Assembly (NCBI GenBank): GCA_002708715.1
Contig: PAPB01000037.1
Coordinates: 1-64,000, forward strand
Direction: 5' to 3'
Length of the DNA: 64,000 bases
From: Fidelibacterota bacterium
Lineage (GTDB): Bacteria > Fidelibacterota > Marinisomatia > Marinisomatales > UBA1611
The position numbers were made by a program, and so were the translations under genes. Each line of letters opens with the position of its first letter. Position 1 is the stretch's first letter. Positions 8,354 through 18,756 of the stretch are shown here, piece after piece. A model generated the notes under the pieces. That model was not told where the DNA came from. It was given only the letters and a program-made list of their open reading frames with translations, and made no database searches.

Positions 8354-9631
8354 TTAAAACATGTTTTCGATGGTATGTCGAATTTTATTTATGATATTTT
8401 TTAAACTTCCTAAATTTGATTGATGTATACGAATATGGTCATTTGAATAAGTAGGCCAAAGCAGAAGTCCCATAACAGTTGTGAAATGAGGTTTATTTGC
8501 TATTTCGTGTGTGCCTTCAATTTTATTAGGATTACCTTTTCGTACTTTCACGCCTAAGGAATGTTCTGCTAAAGATATAATATTTCGTAATTCTGCACCT
8601 CCGCCTGTCATTACAATTCCATAGGTTAATGGGTCTTTAATATCTGCTCTTGATACCTCTCTTATTATCATTTGAAAAATTTCTTGTATTCTTGCTTCAA
8701 CATATTGCGATACTTTTTTTTCTGTTATAGATCTTTCTTTTGAATCATTATTTGATTGGAATTTTATATCTAATTTATCTGAAGACATTGAAGAAAGTGC
8801 GGAAGCATACTTCTTTTTAATATTTTCTGCTTCATTTATACTTATTTGAAGCATTACTGCTATATCATTTGTAATACTAGCTGAACCTATTGGAATGGTA
8901 GCAGAATGTCTTACTGCATTATTATAATAAACTGCAATATTAGTGGAATTAGATCCAAACTCTACGAGTGTTACTCCTAAGTCCATCTCATCTTTTTCTA
9001 AGGTAGCTAAAGCAGAGGCAAGAGGTTGAAAAACAAGGCCATCAACTGTTATACCTAATTCTTCTACACTGCTTACAAGATTATTAATGGCAGTAGAGGC
9101 AGCAGTAACTAAATGAACACGAGCTTCAAGTCTTCTTCCTGTCATTCCTATTGGATTTTTTATATTATTAAGAGTATCTACGATATACTCTTGAGGAATA
9201 GTATGCAAAATATCTCTATCTACTGGTAATGAAACGGCTTGTGCTAGGTTTAATACTTGATACATATCAGCATTTTCAATAGCACGATTATTAATACCAT
9301 TTATTGTGCCATTTACTCTATTTAATGCTATAGCAGCTTGTGTATTCATGCTGCGAATATTTTCACCAGTTATGGATAAAGTTACAGATTCAACTTTAAT
9401 ATTTGCCATGATTTCTGCATCAGTCAGTACTTTTTCTAAGGCTTCAATTAATTCGTCTCTATCAGTTATTACTCCATTTTGGATACCTCCACTTTGTACA
9501 CTTGATATCCCTAATAATTTTATTTTACCTTTCGGTTGAATAATTTGACCAATTGCACAACGAATTGTTGAAGAACCAATATCTAACCCAATGGTAATTG
9601 GATGATCATTAGTATTAGTAATTATATTCAT
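8354..9631 (-). CDS. ftsA: Cell division protein FtsA
   Basis: An actin-like ATPase that tethers FtsZ to the membrane. The phosphate-1 segment GLDIGSSTIRCAIG lies near the N terminus and the adenosine segment VMTGGGAEL lies late, with a SHS2-type insertion between. The C terminus (NIINKIRHTIENMF) looks like the amphipathic membrane-targeting helix. The length is 425 residues. The ATG overlaps the ftsQ stop by four bases. Confidence 0.96.
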   Translation of the reverse strand: MNIITNTNDHPITIGLDIGSSTIRCAIGQIIQPKGKIKLLGISSVQSGGIQNGVITDRDELIEALEKVLTDAEIMANIKVESVTLSITGENIRSMNTQAAIALNRVNGTINGINNRAIENADMYQVLNLAQAVSLPVDRDILHTIPQEYIVDTLNNIKNPIGMTGRRLEARVHLVTAASTAINNLVSSVEELGITVDGLVFQPLASALATLEKDEMDLGVTLVEFGSNSTNIAVYYNNAVRHSATIPIGSASITNDIAVMLQISINEAENIKKKYASALSSMSSDKLDIKFQSNNDSKERSITEKKVSQYVEARIQEIFQMIIREVSRADIKDPLTYGIVMTGGGAELRNIISLAEHSLGVKVRKGNPNKIEGTHEIANKPHFTTVMGLLLWPTYSNDHIRIHQSNLGSLKNIINKIRHTIENMF

Positions 9632-10383
9632 ATTTTACGATTCATTGCGATAATTTGATTTTTATATCTCATATCTAAATAACTAAAATTTGACAATTTT
9701 TTAGGGAATAATTCATTCTCAAACTTTTTTAATATTTTAATTTTTGGCCAAATATTTTTTTGACCTAAATATATATGAGTAGGATAATCTGATAAAATCA
9801 TATTAATATTATTATCAGATGTCATTTTCATTTCTGAAATATTTTCGTACAAGGAAGGAAATCCATTCTTTATTTTGTTTAGCCATAAGGCACTTTTTTC
9901 CACATTGATTGAAAGCACTTTTTTACCAAAAGGATACAAGCTGATATCAGAATTGAAATTTGTCATTATTGGTAAATTGAGATTTTTTTTAGATTCAATA
10001 TCTGGCATCACATATCCATCAGAATCAATTAAAACCATTGGTGTTATATTCAATAATGCTATAGGATCTCGCTCTATTATTTCAATTTTCACAGTAGAAG
10101 GATACCATTTGCTAATTCTTGTAGTTTTTATGTAGGGGTGCTCCTCAATAATTTTAGTCATATTATCGATATTCACTGTATGCATATTAGTTCCAATAAA
10201 TTCTTTTAAAAGATCATAATATTTTTCTTTATCTATAATATATGTTTCTGAAAGTAAAATTTTTTCTAGGAGCATCTTTTTATTTAATTGATTCCACCAA
10301 AAAGATAATTTTATAAATATTGTTAATATTATAGTGAGTGTTATAAAAAAGGCATAATTATTATAATATATATTTTTTTTCAT
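9628..10383 (-). CDS. ftsQ: Cell division protein FtsQ/DivIB
   Basis: A bitopic divisome protein of 251 residues. A short cytoplasmic tail is followed by one membrane helix (about residues 11-29), a POTRA-like segment (VNIDNMTKIIEEHPYIKTTRIS...VKIEIIERDP) and a beta domain. Sequence conservation is low, as is usual for the family, so the call relies on topology, the POTRA pattern and the fixed position between murB and ftsA. Confidence 0.9.
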   Translation of the reverse strand: MKKNIYYNNYAFFITLTIILTIFIKLSFWWNQLNKKMLLEKILLSETYIIDKEKYYDLLKEFIGTNMHTVNIDNMTKIIEEHPYIKTTRISKWYPSTVKIEIIERDPIALLNITPMVLIDSDGYVMPDIESKKNLNLPIMTNFNSDISLYPFGKKVLSINVEKSALWLNKIKNGFPSLYENISEMKMTSDNNINMILSDYPTHIYLGQKNIWPKIKILKKFENELFPKKLSNFSYLDMRYKNQIIAMNRKI

Positions 10384-10384
10384 T

Positions 10385-11299
10385 TTAATCTTTTTGGTAT
10401 TCTTTAAATCCCATCATCTGAATTTCTAATTCTAGTTTAATATTAAATTTTTCTTTTACTTTTGTTTTTGCTAATTCAATTAGTTTTAAAATATCAGTAG
10501 AAGAAGCTTTACCATGATTAATAAAAAAATTTGCATGGTGGTTTGATATTTCAGCATCTCCAATTTTAGTTCCTTTGAGACCAACTTGATCAATTAAATA
10601 TCCTGCCGCATAATTTTTTGGATTTTTAAAAACACTACCAGCAGAGCGATATTTCAAAGGTTGATTAGTTTTGCGACCTTTATTTGCATTATCTCTTTTT
10701 TCTTGAATTATTTTAGCATTCTCTTTTTTTAATATAAAATTTGCTGAAATAATGAATTCAGTATTTTTAAATGATGAAAATCGATATGAAAATTCAATAT
10801 CATTTGGATTATATGAAATTATATCACCTTCCATATTCATAATATTAACGCTTTTTAAATAGTTTGAAATTTCTCCTCCAAATGCTCCTGCATTCATTAC
10901 TAGGGCGCCTCCTAAAGTTCCTGGAACACCGATTAAACTTTCTAGTCCACTTAAATTTCTTTTAATTGATCCTCTTACTAATTTTCCAAGCATGACACCT
11001 GATTCTGCAAAAACATTGCAATCATTAAACTGAATTTTTCTTAGTGCTTTTCCTGGACTTAGAACAATACCATCGATTCCATCATCAGATACTAATAAAT
11101 TAGACCCAGAGCCAATAAAGTGTGTTGGGATTGAATATTTATTAGAATAACATAATATTTGTTTTAAATCAGTAAGGTCTTTAGGTGTAACATAAATAGA
11201 TGCTGGTCCACCAATTCCATAATATGTATGTTTTGACATTAATTCATTTTCTTTTATATCTCCTTTAATCATTGATTTTAATAATGTTAGGTCCTTCAA
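10385..11299 (-). CDS. murB: UDP-N-acetylenolpyruvoylglucosamine reductase
   Basis: This FAD enzyme reduces UDP-GlcNAc-enolpyruvate to UDP-MurNAc. The FAD-binding segment FIGSGSNLLVSD, the segment GVPGTLGGALVMNAGAFG and the catalytic Ser in RSAGSVFKNP are present. The length is 304 residues. The start is a TTG within a TTGA overlap with the murC stop. Its position between murC and ftsQ replaces the ddlB found there in E. coli. Confidence 0.96.
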   Translation of the reverse strand: MKDLTLLKSMIKGDIKENELMSKHTYYGIGGPASIYVTPKDLTDLKQILCYSNKYSIPTHFIGSGSNLLVSDDGIDGIVLSPGKALRKIQFNDCNVFAESGVMLGKLVRGSIKRNLSGLESLIGVPGTLGGALVMNAGAFGGEISNYLKSVNIMNMEGDIISYNPNDIEFSYRFSSFKNTEFIISANFILKKENAKIIQEKRDNANKGRKTNQPLKYRSAGSVFKNPKNYAAGYLIDQVGLKGTKIGDAEISNHHANFFINHGKASSTDILKLIELAKTKVKEKFNIKLELEIQMMGFKEYQKD

Positions 11300-12693
11300 T
11301 TTTGAGCCCTATTTGATAATAATTTGAGATTTTGAAAATAAGATTCACTATAACGCCATATACTCCCAGCACCCATAGTTATAACCATATCGCCTGGTTT
11401 TGAAATTTTAAGAAGTAAATTATTTAATTGATCGATATCAGGTAATAAAATGCAATTTTCTTTTAATATTTTATAAAGTTCATCATATATTATTTTAGAC
11501 GTAATATTGTATATTGGTTTTTCTCTAGCTGGATATATATCTGTTATAATTACAAAATCAGCTTCCTGCAAAGATTTAGCAAATTCTATATAAAAATCTC
11601 TAGTTCTACTATATAGATGAGGTTGAAAAATTGCCAAAATTCTTCTATTCCATCCATGTTTTGCAGCTTTTAAGGTTGCTTCAATTTCAGTGGGATGATG
11701 TGCATAATCATCTACGACCATAATATTATTTTTTATACCTTTAATATCAAATCGTCTTCTTACACCTGAAAAATCCATAATTCCTTTTTTTATAATATCA
11801 AAAGAAAGGCCCATTTCTAACCCTAGTGTGACAGCAGCCAAAGAGTTTAGTACATTATGTTCCCCAGGAACATTTAACTCAATTTCTCCCAGGCATTCCT
11901 CCGCACAAAAAACAGTGTATGTGGATTTTGTTTCATTAAATCGTAGGTTTTTTGCTCGGTAGGCCGCATCCCTAGACTGTCCATAGGTAGTCATAGGCCT
12001 TTCTATAAATGGTAAAATTTCTCGTACAGCAGGAGAATCAATACAAACAATTATTTCTCCATAAAAAGGTACGGATTTACAAAATTGTATGAATGCATTT
12101 TGTAAATCTTGAAGGTCGGAGTAACAATCTGTATGTTCTAATTCTATATTCGTAATAATACTAATAGTTGGTTTTAATGCTAAAAAACTGCGGTCAAATT
12201 CATCTGCTTCTACTACTATTATTTCGCCTTCACCTAAATTTGTATTTGTGTTTGAATTTTGCACTAGTCCACCTACGACAAGTGTAGGGTCTTTCTTTGC
12301 ATGATCAAGAATATCTCCAACCATAGATGAAGTAGTTGTTTTGCCATGAGTACCACCAACAGCAATACTAGTTTTCTTTAAAGATATTAATTCAGCCAAC
12401 ATTTCCGCTCTTCTTATTACAGGAATCTTGTTTTGACGTGCTTTTATTATTTCTGGGTTTTCCATAGGAATTGCACTTGAATAGACTAATGCATCAATAT
12501 CTTTTACATGTTCTGGATCGTGTCCAATATGTATTTTTATTCCAAGTTTTTTTAATCTTTTAACATTCTCATTGTTGGTCATATCAGATCCTAAAATATT
12601 AAAATCAAGTCTATATAAAAGTTCTGCAATACCACTCATTCCTATTCCACCAATTCCTACAAAAAAGATATTTTTAATTTTTCTGAATGTCAT
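11296..12693 (-). CDS. murC: UDP-N-acetylmuramate-L-alanine ligase
   Basis: The first Mur ligase, adding L-Ala to UDP-MurNAc with ATP. The N-terminal Rossmann start FVGIGGIGMSGIAELL, the P-loop GGTHGKTTTSSM at about residue 113, ELEHTDCY in the central domain and DDYAHHPTEI in the third domain match the family. The length is 465 residues. It overlaps murG by four bases. Confidence 0.97.
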   Translation of the reverse strand: MTFRKIKNIFFVGIGGIGMSGIAELLYRLDFNILGSDMTNNENVKRLKKLGIKIHIGHDPEHVKDIDALVYSSAIPMENPEIIKARQNKIPVIRRAEMLAELISLKKTSIAVGGTHGKTTTSSMVGDILDHAKKDPTLVVGGLVQNSNTNTNLGEGEIIVVEADEFDRSFLALKPTISIITNIELEHTDCYSDLQDLQNAFIQFCKSVPFYGEIIVCIDSPAVREILPFIERPMTTYGQSRDAAYRAKNLRFNETKSTYTVFCAEECLGEIELNVPGEHNVLNSLAAVTLGLEMGLSFDIIKKGIMDFSGVRRRFDIKGIKNNIMVVDDYAHHPTEIEATLKAAKHGWNRRILAIFQPHLYSRTRDFYIEFAKSLQEADFVIITDIYPAREKPIYNITSKIIYDELYKILKENCILLPDIDQLNNLLLKISKPGDMVITMGAGSIWRYSESYFQNLKLLSNRAQN

Positions 12694-13790
12694 AGTACAG
12701 TATCATAAATATTATCAACTATTATTTTAGTTGCATTTGGTTTTCCTATGAGCTTTGAAGCTTTACTCATATTATTAAGTTCTTTTTCATTGTGTATTAA
12801 ATTCATGATTGAATACATCAACTTTTTTTTATTTAGATTATTTTGAAAAAATATTTTTGCAGCTTTAGCTTTCACTAGAGTTTGAGCATTTTTTTTCTGA
12901 TGATTCCCAGCAGCATAGGGAAAAGGAATTAAAATGGAAGGTTTGCCACAAACTGTTATTTCAGCTAAAGTTAATGCACCACTCCTACAAATTATTAAAT
13001 CAGAAATAGCATATGCTTCAGCCATATTATTAATAAAAGGAGTTACATGAATATTAGATGAATTAAGATGAGCATAGTTTTCATATTCGGCATCTCCAGT
13101 TTGCCAAAGAATCTGGACACCTGCTTTTGCAATATTTTTCACAATACTATCAAGCATTTTATTTAAAAATGATGAACCTTGACTGCCTCCAAAAAGAAAA
13201 ATTGTTTTACATCTCTTTTTTAAATTGAAATTTTTATATCCAGATTCTTTTTCTCCTTTTGCAATTCCTGTCCTTATAGGGTTTCCAGTATGAATTATAT
13301 TAGCATTTAAGTTTGTATTTTTTTCGTTAAATGCAACACAGATTTTTTTGGCTTTTTTAGCAAACCATTTAGTAGTTAATCCAGGAAAAGAATTTTGCTC
13401 CTGAAGTATTATTGGAATTTTATTTTTTTTATTGGTTGCAATTAATAAAGGAACTGCTGATGCATAGCCACCTGTACCTATAACTATATTTGGCATGAAA
13501 TCATTATATATTTTTTTACATTTGTAAATAGAACGTATGATTCGGAATGGTAAAATAAAATTTCGGATCATATTATTGTAATGAAGTCCTCTTTGAAATC
13601 CTCTAATGGGCAATAAAGTATGCCAAACATCTTTAATAGGGAATACTTTAGCTTCTAAACCAAATTGTGATCCTATGTAATGTATTTTAGTTTTTGGGTT
13701 GCGACTAATAATTTCTTCTCCAATTGCTAAAGCGGGAAATAAGTGCCCACCTGTGCCACCTCCTGCTATGATAATTCTCAATTTATCCAT
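12690..13790 (-). CDS. murG: UDP-GlcNAc:lipid I N-acetylglucosamine transferase MurG
   Basis: A GT28 transferase that converts lipid I to lipid II at the inner membrane face. The glycine-rich loop GGGTGGHLFPALAI at residues 10-23, a second loop LFGGSQGSSFLN and the donor-binding region CRSGALTLAEIT are intact. The length is 366 residues. It overlaps ftsW by eight bases. Confidence 0.96.
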   Translation of the reverse strand: MDKLRIIIAGGGTGGHLFPALAIGEEIISRNPKTKIHYIGSQFGLEAKVFPIKDVWHTLLPIRGFQRGLHYNNMIRNFILPFRIIRSIYKCKKIYNDFMPNIVIGTGGYASAVPLLIATNKKNKIPIILQEQNSFPGLTTKWFAKKAKKICVAFNEKNTNLNANIIHTGNPIRTGIAKGEKESGYKNFNLKKRCKTIFLFGGSQGSSFLNKMLDSIVKNIAKAGVQILWQTGDAEYENYAHLNSSNIHVTPFINNMAEAYAISDLIICRSGALTLAEITVCGKPSILIPFPYAAGNHQKKNAQTLVKAKAAKIFFQNNLNKKKLMYSIMNLIHNEKELNNMSKASKLIGKPNATKIIVDNIYDTVL

Positions 13791-14931
13791 AAACAGTATT
13801 GCTCCAATAATTATTGTTTATCATTTTTTTATTCTGAGAAATATTTAATATTATACCGATTAAAGCCATATTGATAATCATGCCAGATCCTCCATAACTC
13901 ACCAATGGCATCGGTAGTCCAGTTACAGGGAATAAACCAGTGACAACTGCAGCATTTACAAATGCATATAAAATCAAATTTGAAGATATTCCAATTGCTA
14001 ATAAAACACCAAATGGATCAGTACAGTTTTTAGCAATTTTTATTCCTCTTAAGAAGATAAATAAAAACAGAGTAAGTACTGGAACGGTACCGATTAAAAA
14101 ACCAAGCTCTTCTCCTATAATTGCAAAAATAAAATCTGTGTGTGGAGTTGGTAAAAAGTGATTTTTTTCAATACTATTACCTAAACCAACGCCTACTAAT
14201 CCTCCATTGCCTAAACTAATTAAGGATTGATTGGCTTGATAGCCAACATCAGGGTTATCTCCAATACCAAAAAATGATAATATTCTTTGGCGTCTGTATT
14301 CCCTTGAAAGAAGTATAGGTATGCCTACTAATAAAGCCGCTGAACATGAAAGTGAAATTTGAGATAATTTAGCTCCTCCTATAAATAAGATTAACATTCC
14401 CAAAACCCCAATCATTAATGCGGTGCTATAGTCTGGCTGAATAATTATTAAGGCCATAATTGCACTCAAAATAATTAATGCAGGCAAAAGACCTGTTTGA
14501 AAGTTTTTTAACTCGTCTCGTTTTTTATCTACATAATATGCCATAAAGATAATTATTGAGAACCTAGCTACATCTGAAGTTTGCAGCGAAAAAGATCCTA
14601 GATAAAGCCATCTTGATGGTTTATACCAAGAATACCCATTAATTAAATAAATTGATTTTGTCAAAATTAAAAGGAATATGGATAAAATTATTAAATATGG
14701 AGCAAATTGTTTTAGAATTCGATAGTCTATAAAAAGGAACAAAATCAAAATAAAAATCCCTATTAAAAGTCTTATCAGATGATTTTTTAGGAATAGCATT
14801 TCTGTAACACCATCAGTTGATAAAAATGATTCATACCAGCTGGCACTATAAAGCATAATGGTGCCTGTCGCAGCTAATAATAGTAAGTAGATCACTAATT
14901 TTTTATCATATTTTTTTAGAATCATATTCAT
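13783..14931 (-). CDS. ftsW: SEDS peptidoglycan glycosyltransferase FtsW
   Basis: A polytopic SEDS-family enzyme that polymerises lipid II in the divisome together with the FtsI transpeptidase. About ten membrane helices are seen across 382 residues. The conserved segments include SLQTSDVARFSIIIFMAYYV, LIIIQPDYSTAL, HTDFIFAIIGEELG and GLPMPLVSYGGSGM. FtsW is preferred to RodA because of its place between murD and murG. ATGs exist at residues 1 and 3, and either may be used. Confidence 0.95.
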   Translation of the reverse strand: MNMILKKYDKKLVIYLLLLAATGTIMLYSASWYESFLSTDGVTEMLFLKNHLIRLLIGIFILILFLFIDYRILKQFAPYLIILSIFLLILTKSIYLINGYSWYKPSRWLYLGSFSLQTSDVARFSIIIFMAYYVDKKRDELKNFQTGLLPALIILSAIMALIIIQPDYSTALMIGVLGMLILFIGGAKLSQISLSCSAALLVGIPILLSREYRRQRILSFFGIGDNPDVGYQANQSLISLGNGGLVGVGLGNSIEKNHFLPTPHTDFIFAIIGEELGFLIGTVPVLTLFLFIFLRGIKIAKNCTDPFGVLLAIGISSNLILYAFVNAAVVTGLFPVTGLPMPLVSYGGSGMIINMALIGIILNISQNKKMINNNYWSNTVYG

Positions 14932-16316
14932 GGTTTTTTTTCTAGTTTTTTAACAATTGATTTGAAAAAAAATCCACGTTCTTCAAAATTTGAGAATTGG
15001 TCAAAACTAGCGCAACCCGGAGATAATAATACTATATCTCCGGATTTTGCTATAGAATGGGCTTTTTGTACTGCAGAGTTAAGATCAATTATTTTTATTG
15101 ATCTTACCGCATCCCCTAATGCAGTAATGATTTGCCCACTGGCTTCCCCATAAGCGATAACTGCTTTTACATTATTAGAATTAATATATGGAAGGAGAAG
15201 TTCGAAATTTGCTCCTTTATTATAACCACCAAGTATTAATATTAATGGTTGTGAATATGTCTGGAGTGCTACTATTACTGAATTTATATTTGTAGCTTTA
15301 GAGTCATTTATAAATTTTATATCATTTATGGTAGATATGTGCTCTAATCTATGTTCTACACCTCCAAATGTTTCTAGTACTTTTTTTATGGCATTATTTT
15401 TAATACCATATAAACTAGCGCATGTAGCTGCACAGATTAGGTTATATAAATTATGGTTACCTTGTAAACTTATATTACTAATTTTAGTGATAGCTTGTTT
15501 AGATGAATAATGATATATCTTATCATTATTAATTTGAAAAATTGTATCGTTTGATTTAATACTAAATGTGTTTTTATTGATTTTTTTATTAGCGAAAGCA
15601 TTGGTTAATATATTATCATCCTGATTATAGATTACTAAGCTCCCGTTTTTAAAATTTTTCACTAATCTTAATTTCATTGCGATATATTCAGACATTGAGT
15701 GATGACGATCAATATGATCTTCAGAGATATTTGTATATAGAGCGATATAAGGGCATAAATGCTTTGTAAACTCTAATTGGAAACTTGATATTTCTAATAT
15801 ATAAACTGTTTTTTTAGGTTCTATTATTTCGCTTAGAACAGATTCCGAGAATGAGATTCCCATGTTTCCAGCCATAATTACATTTATATTTTTTGTTTGA
15901 CACATTTCGTATAAAACATGAGCAGTAGTTGTTTTACCATTAGAACCAGTAATAGCTATTATTTTTGAATTTGTATACCAACTTGCAAATTCTATTTCAC
16001 TAACAATTGGTATATTTTTTTTCACTGCTTTTTTCACAAGATGAGAATCTTTTGCTATACCAGGCGATAGAATCCATAGATCACTATGAAAAATTTTTGA
16101 GCTATGGATTCCAGTCTCTATTGCAATATGTTGATTTTGCATTAGACGTAATGCATTTGTACCTATTTCAATATTTGAATTAATGTCACTTGCAAATACT
16201 TTTGCACCAAGATGATTTGCAAGTTTTGCAGCTCCTATTCCACTTAATCCTAATCCGATTACTGTAACCTTTTTATTATAGATATCTATTTTATTTTTAT
16301 TTTCGATATTTATCAT
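14928..16316 (-). CDS. murD: UDP-N-acetylmuramoylalanine-D-glutamate ligase
   Basis: The second Mur ligase, adding D-Glu. VTVIGLGLSGIGAAKLA in the first domain, the P-loop ITGSNGKTTTAH at about residue 118, ISEDHIDRHHS in the central domain and FINDSKATNINS in the third domain are diagnostic. The length is 462 residues. It overlaps mraY by an ATGA and ftsW by four bases. Confidence 0.96.
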   Translation of the reverse strand: MINIENKNKIDIYNKKVTVIGLGLSGIGAAKLANHLGAKVFASDINSNIEIGTNALRLMQNQHIAIETGIHSSKIFHSDLWILSPGIAKDSHLVKKAVKKNIPIVSEIEFASWYTNSKIIAITGSNGKTTTAHVLYEMCQTKNINVIMAGNMGISFSESVLSEIIEPKKTVYILEISSFQLEFTKHLCPYIALYTNISEDHIDRHHSMSEYIAMKLRLVKNFKNGSLVIYNQDDNILTNAFANKKINKNTFSIKSNDTIFQINNDKIYHYSSKQAITKISNISLQGNHNLYNLICAATCASLYGIKNNAIKKVLETFGGVEHRLEHISTINDIKFINDSKATNINSVIVALQTYSQPLILILGGYNKGANFELLLPYINSNNVKAVIAYGEASGQIITALGDAVRSIKIIDLNSAVQKAHSIAKSGDIVLLSPGCASFDQFSNFEERGFFFKSIVKKLEKKP

Positions 16317-17416
16317 CGTATTTTAAAAGTTGTTAAAGAAAAGAGAGCAAGTAATAGGCCGATTATCCAAAATCTGATAACTACTTTTGTTTCATGCCAC
16401 CCTGCAAGTTCAAAATGATGATGTATGGGTGCCATTTTAAAAAATCGTTTGCCATTGCCTGTTTTTATTTTTGTCAAACGAAAATAAAATATTTGAATTA
16501 TTACGCTCATAGCTTCGAAAACAAAGACTCCGCCAATAATAAAAAGTAATAATTCTTTTTTTAAAAGTACTGCAATAGCACCTAAAGCAGCACCCGTAGA
16601 TAATGACCCTGTATCACCCATGAATATCTGTGCTGGGGATGCATTATACCATAAGTAGCCTATGCAAGCACCTGCCATAGCAGAGCAGAAAATTGATAAT
16701 TCGCCTGAGCCTGGTATGTAAAGAATATTTAAATAATTAGAATAATCTATTCGTCCAGTTATATATGCAATAGCCGCGAAAACTGTAAAGCAAATTGCTA
16801 AAAGTCCAGCTGCTAGACCATCAAGCCCATCAGTTAGATTAACTGCATTAGATGTTCCTGAAATAACTAATACTACCATTAGCGGATATAGTAAACCGAG
16901 ATCAAGTTCTACATTTTTTAAAAATGGAATAGATATTTTTGTACTAATAGTTGAAAATTCTGGTAATTGAAAAATCCAATAACTAATAATGCAGCCAAGT
17001 AAAATTTGCCCTGCCATTTTATACCTAGCTATTAAACCTTTTTTTATTTTTTTAAATACTTTTAAATAATCATCCGCAGCACCTATTATCCCCATCCAAA
17101 TAGTTGAAAAAAGAATAATCTGGATTAAAGGACTATTTAATTTTGAAAAAAGAAGGGTAGGGAGGAGTACAGACATTAATATTATCACTCCTCCCATTGT
17201 AGGCGTGCCCTTTTTCTTCATATGAGATTTAGGCCCTGTTAGGCGAATTTCTTCACCTATTTGGTTTTTATGTAGTATGTGGATAACCCAAGGACCTGTT
17301 ATGAAGCTTAATAAAAGCGCTAAGATTGCAGAGATTCCTGCACGAAATGTGATATACTCAAATATATTGAAAAATGAGTATGAATCTTTTAAACTTGTAA
17401 AAATTTGATGAATCAT
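16313..17416 (-). CDS. mraY: Phospho-N-acetylmuramoyl-pentapeptide transferase
   Basis: An integral-membrane transferase that loads phospho-MurNAc-pentapeptide onto undecaprenyl phosphate to give lipid I. TPTMGGVIIL, the Asp-rich DDYLKV, NAVNLTDGLDGLAAG and the HHHFELAGWHE segment identify MraY among related transferases. The length is 367 residues with about ten membrane helices. It begins on the last base of the murF stop codon. Confidence 0.97.
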   Translation of the reverse strand: MIHQIFTSLKDSYSFFNIFEYITFRAGISAILALLLSFITGPWVIHILHKNQIGEEIRLTGPKSHMKKKGTPTMGGVIILMSVLLPTLLFSKLNSPLIQIILFSTIWMGIIGAADDYLKVFKKIKKGLIARYKMAGQILLGCIISYWIFQLPEFSTISTKISIPFLKNVELDLGLLYPLMVVLVISGTSNAVNLTDGLDGLAAGLLAICFTVFAAIAYITGRIDYSNYLNILYIPGSGELSIFCSAMAGACIGYLWYNASPAQIFMGDTGSLSTGAALGAIAVLLKKELLLFIIGGVFVFEAMSVIIQIFYFRLTKIKTGNGKRFFKMAPIHHHFELAGWHETKVVIRFWIIGLLLALFSLTTFKIR

Positions 17417-18756
17417 TATGTTTCAAAAACTCCTTCGATAATTTTTTCCATTTTCATTCCTCTAGATCCTTTAAAAAGAATTTTATCTCCAGTAGTAATT
17501 ATTGCTTTTAAAGATTTAATTAAGTCTGTTTTTGACTTGAAATGTTTATTCATTATTTCATCATTAATTTTAGAGTGTACGTGTATTGTTTTTTCTCCTA
17601 TTGTAAAAACAATATCAATTTTTAGATCAGAGCATTTGGTGCCTATATCTTGATGTTGCTCTTTGGCTGCCTGCCCAAGTTCAAGCATATCACCAAACAC
17701 AAATATTTTACGACCATCATTTGAAAATGCATTTAAATACTCTAATGATGCAATAGATGAAGCAAGATTCGCATTATATGTATCATCAATAATTGTAATA
17801 TTATCTTTTTGGTTTACAAAGCATCTGCCTAGAGGTGGAGAGAAATTTTGTAATTTTTTAGCTAATCTATCCCATTTTATACCTAAGGTGATAGAAATAG
17901 CAGAGACAGGAATACAATTTTTTAAAAATGAAAAATTATGGGAATTAGTAGGTATTTCATATGTATCTAAAATTAATGTAAGCGTTCCATCTTTTTCTTG
18001 ATATATATCTGCTGGAAAATCACACTCTGGTGTAAGACCATAAGTTATCTTTTCCCCTAATATTGATATTTGAGAAATATATTTATCTGCCATATTTACA
18101 AATGCGATACCATTTTCTAATGCCTTAAATAAAAACCCTTTCTCTCTGGCTATATTTTCAAGAGACCCAAATCCTTCTAAATGGGCTGATGCAATATTTG
18201 TGATTATACCATGAGTTGGCTCTGCAATTTTACATAAAGCTTCAATCTCTCCTGATTTACTTGCTCCAAGTTCTAAAATTGCAATTTCATGAAAAGACCG
18301 CAGCTCAAACATTGTAAGGCAGAGGCCTAAAAGTGTATTATAATTACCTTTCGTTGCAAGCACTTTAAATTCATCTATTAAAACATGGGCTAGAAGATCT
18401 TTTGTAGATGTTTTCCCATTTGAACCTGTAATTGCGATTATAGGGATGTCAAAATTTCTTCTCCATCTATTTGCTATCATTGCAATGGTATCTAAAGGGT
18501 TTGAAACTATTATTTGTTCTAAATTGACTTTTTTGACCTTATGATTTACTAATGCAGCATTAGCCCCTTTTTTTGATGCTTCAGTTAAAAAATTATGTCC
18601 GTCAGTATTTTCTCCTTCCAATGCAATATATAGATCTCCTTGCTTTACTTTTCTACTATCATTTGAGATACCAGTAATCGGACGATTAATTTTTGAAGAA
18701 GTAATTTTTTCAAAAATTGTGGTGAACATCTCAGAATTTGCTATTTCAATCCTCAA
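17416..18756 (-). CDS. murF: UDP-MurNAc-tripeptide-D-Ala-D-Ala ligase
   Basis: Adds the D-Ala-D-Ala dipeptide to complete the pentapeptide precursor. GISNDSRKVKQGDLYIAL near the N terminus, the P-loop ITGSNGKTSTKDL at about residue 105 and IIDDTYNANLAS in the third domain are typical. The length is 446 residues. The start is a TTG in a TTGA overlap with the murE stop. A good AGGAG six bases ahead supports it over the ATG at residue 10. Confidence 0.96.
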   Translation of the reverse strand: MRIEIANSEMFTTIFEKITSSKINRPITGISNDSRKVKQGDLYIALEGENTDGHNFLTEASKKGANAALVNHKVKKVNLEQIIVSNPLDTIAMIANRWRRNFDIPIIAITGSNGKTSTKDLLAHVLIDEFKVLATKGNYNTLLGLCLTMFELRSFHEIAILELGASKSGEIEALCKIAEPTHGIITNIASAHLEGFGSLENIAREKGFLFKALENGIAFVNMADKYISQISILGEKITYGLTPECDFPADIYQEKDGTLTLILDTYEIPTNSHNFSFLKNCIPVSAISITLGIKWDRLAKKLQNFSPPLGRCFVNQKDNITIIDDTYNANLASSIASLEYLNAFSNDGRKIFVFGDMLELGQAAKEQHQDIGTKCSDLKIDIVFTIGEKTIHVHSKINDEIMNKHFKSKTDLIKSLKAIITTGDKILFKGSRGMKMEKIIEGVFET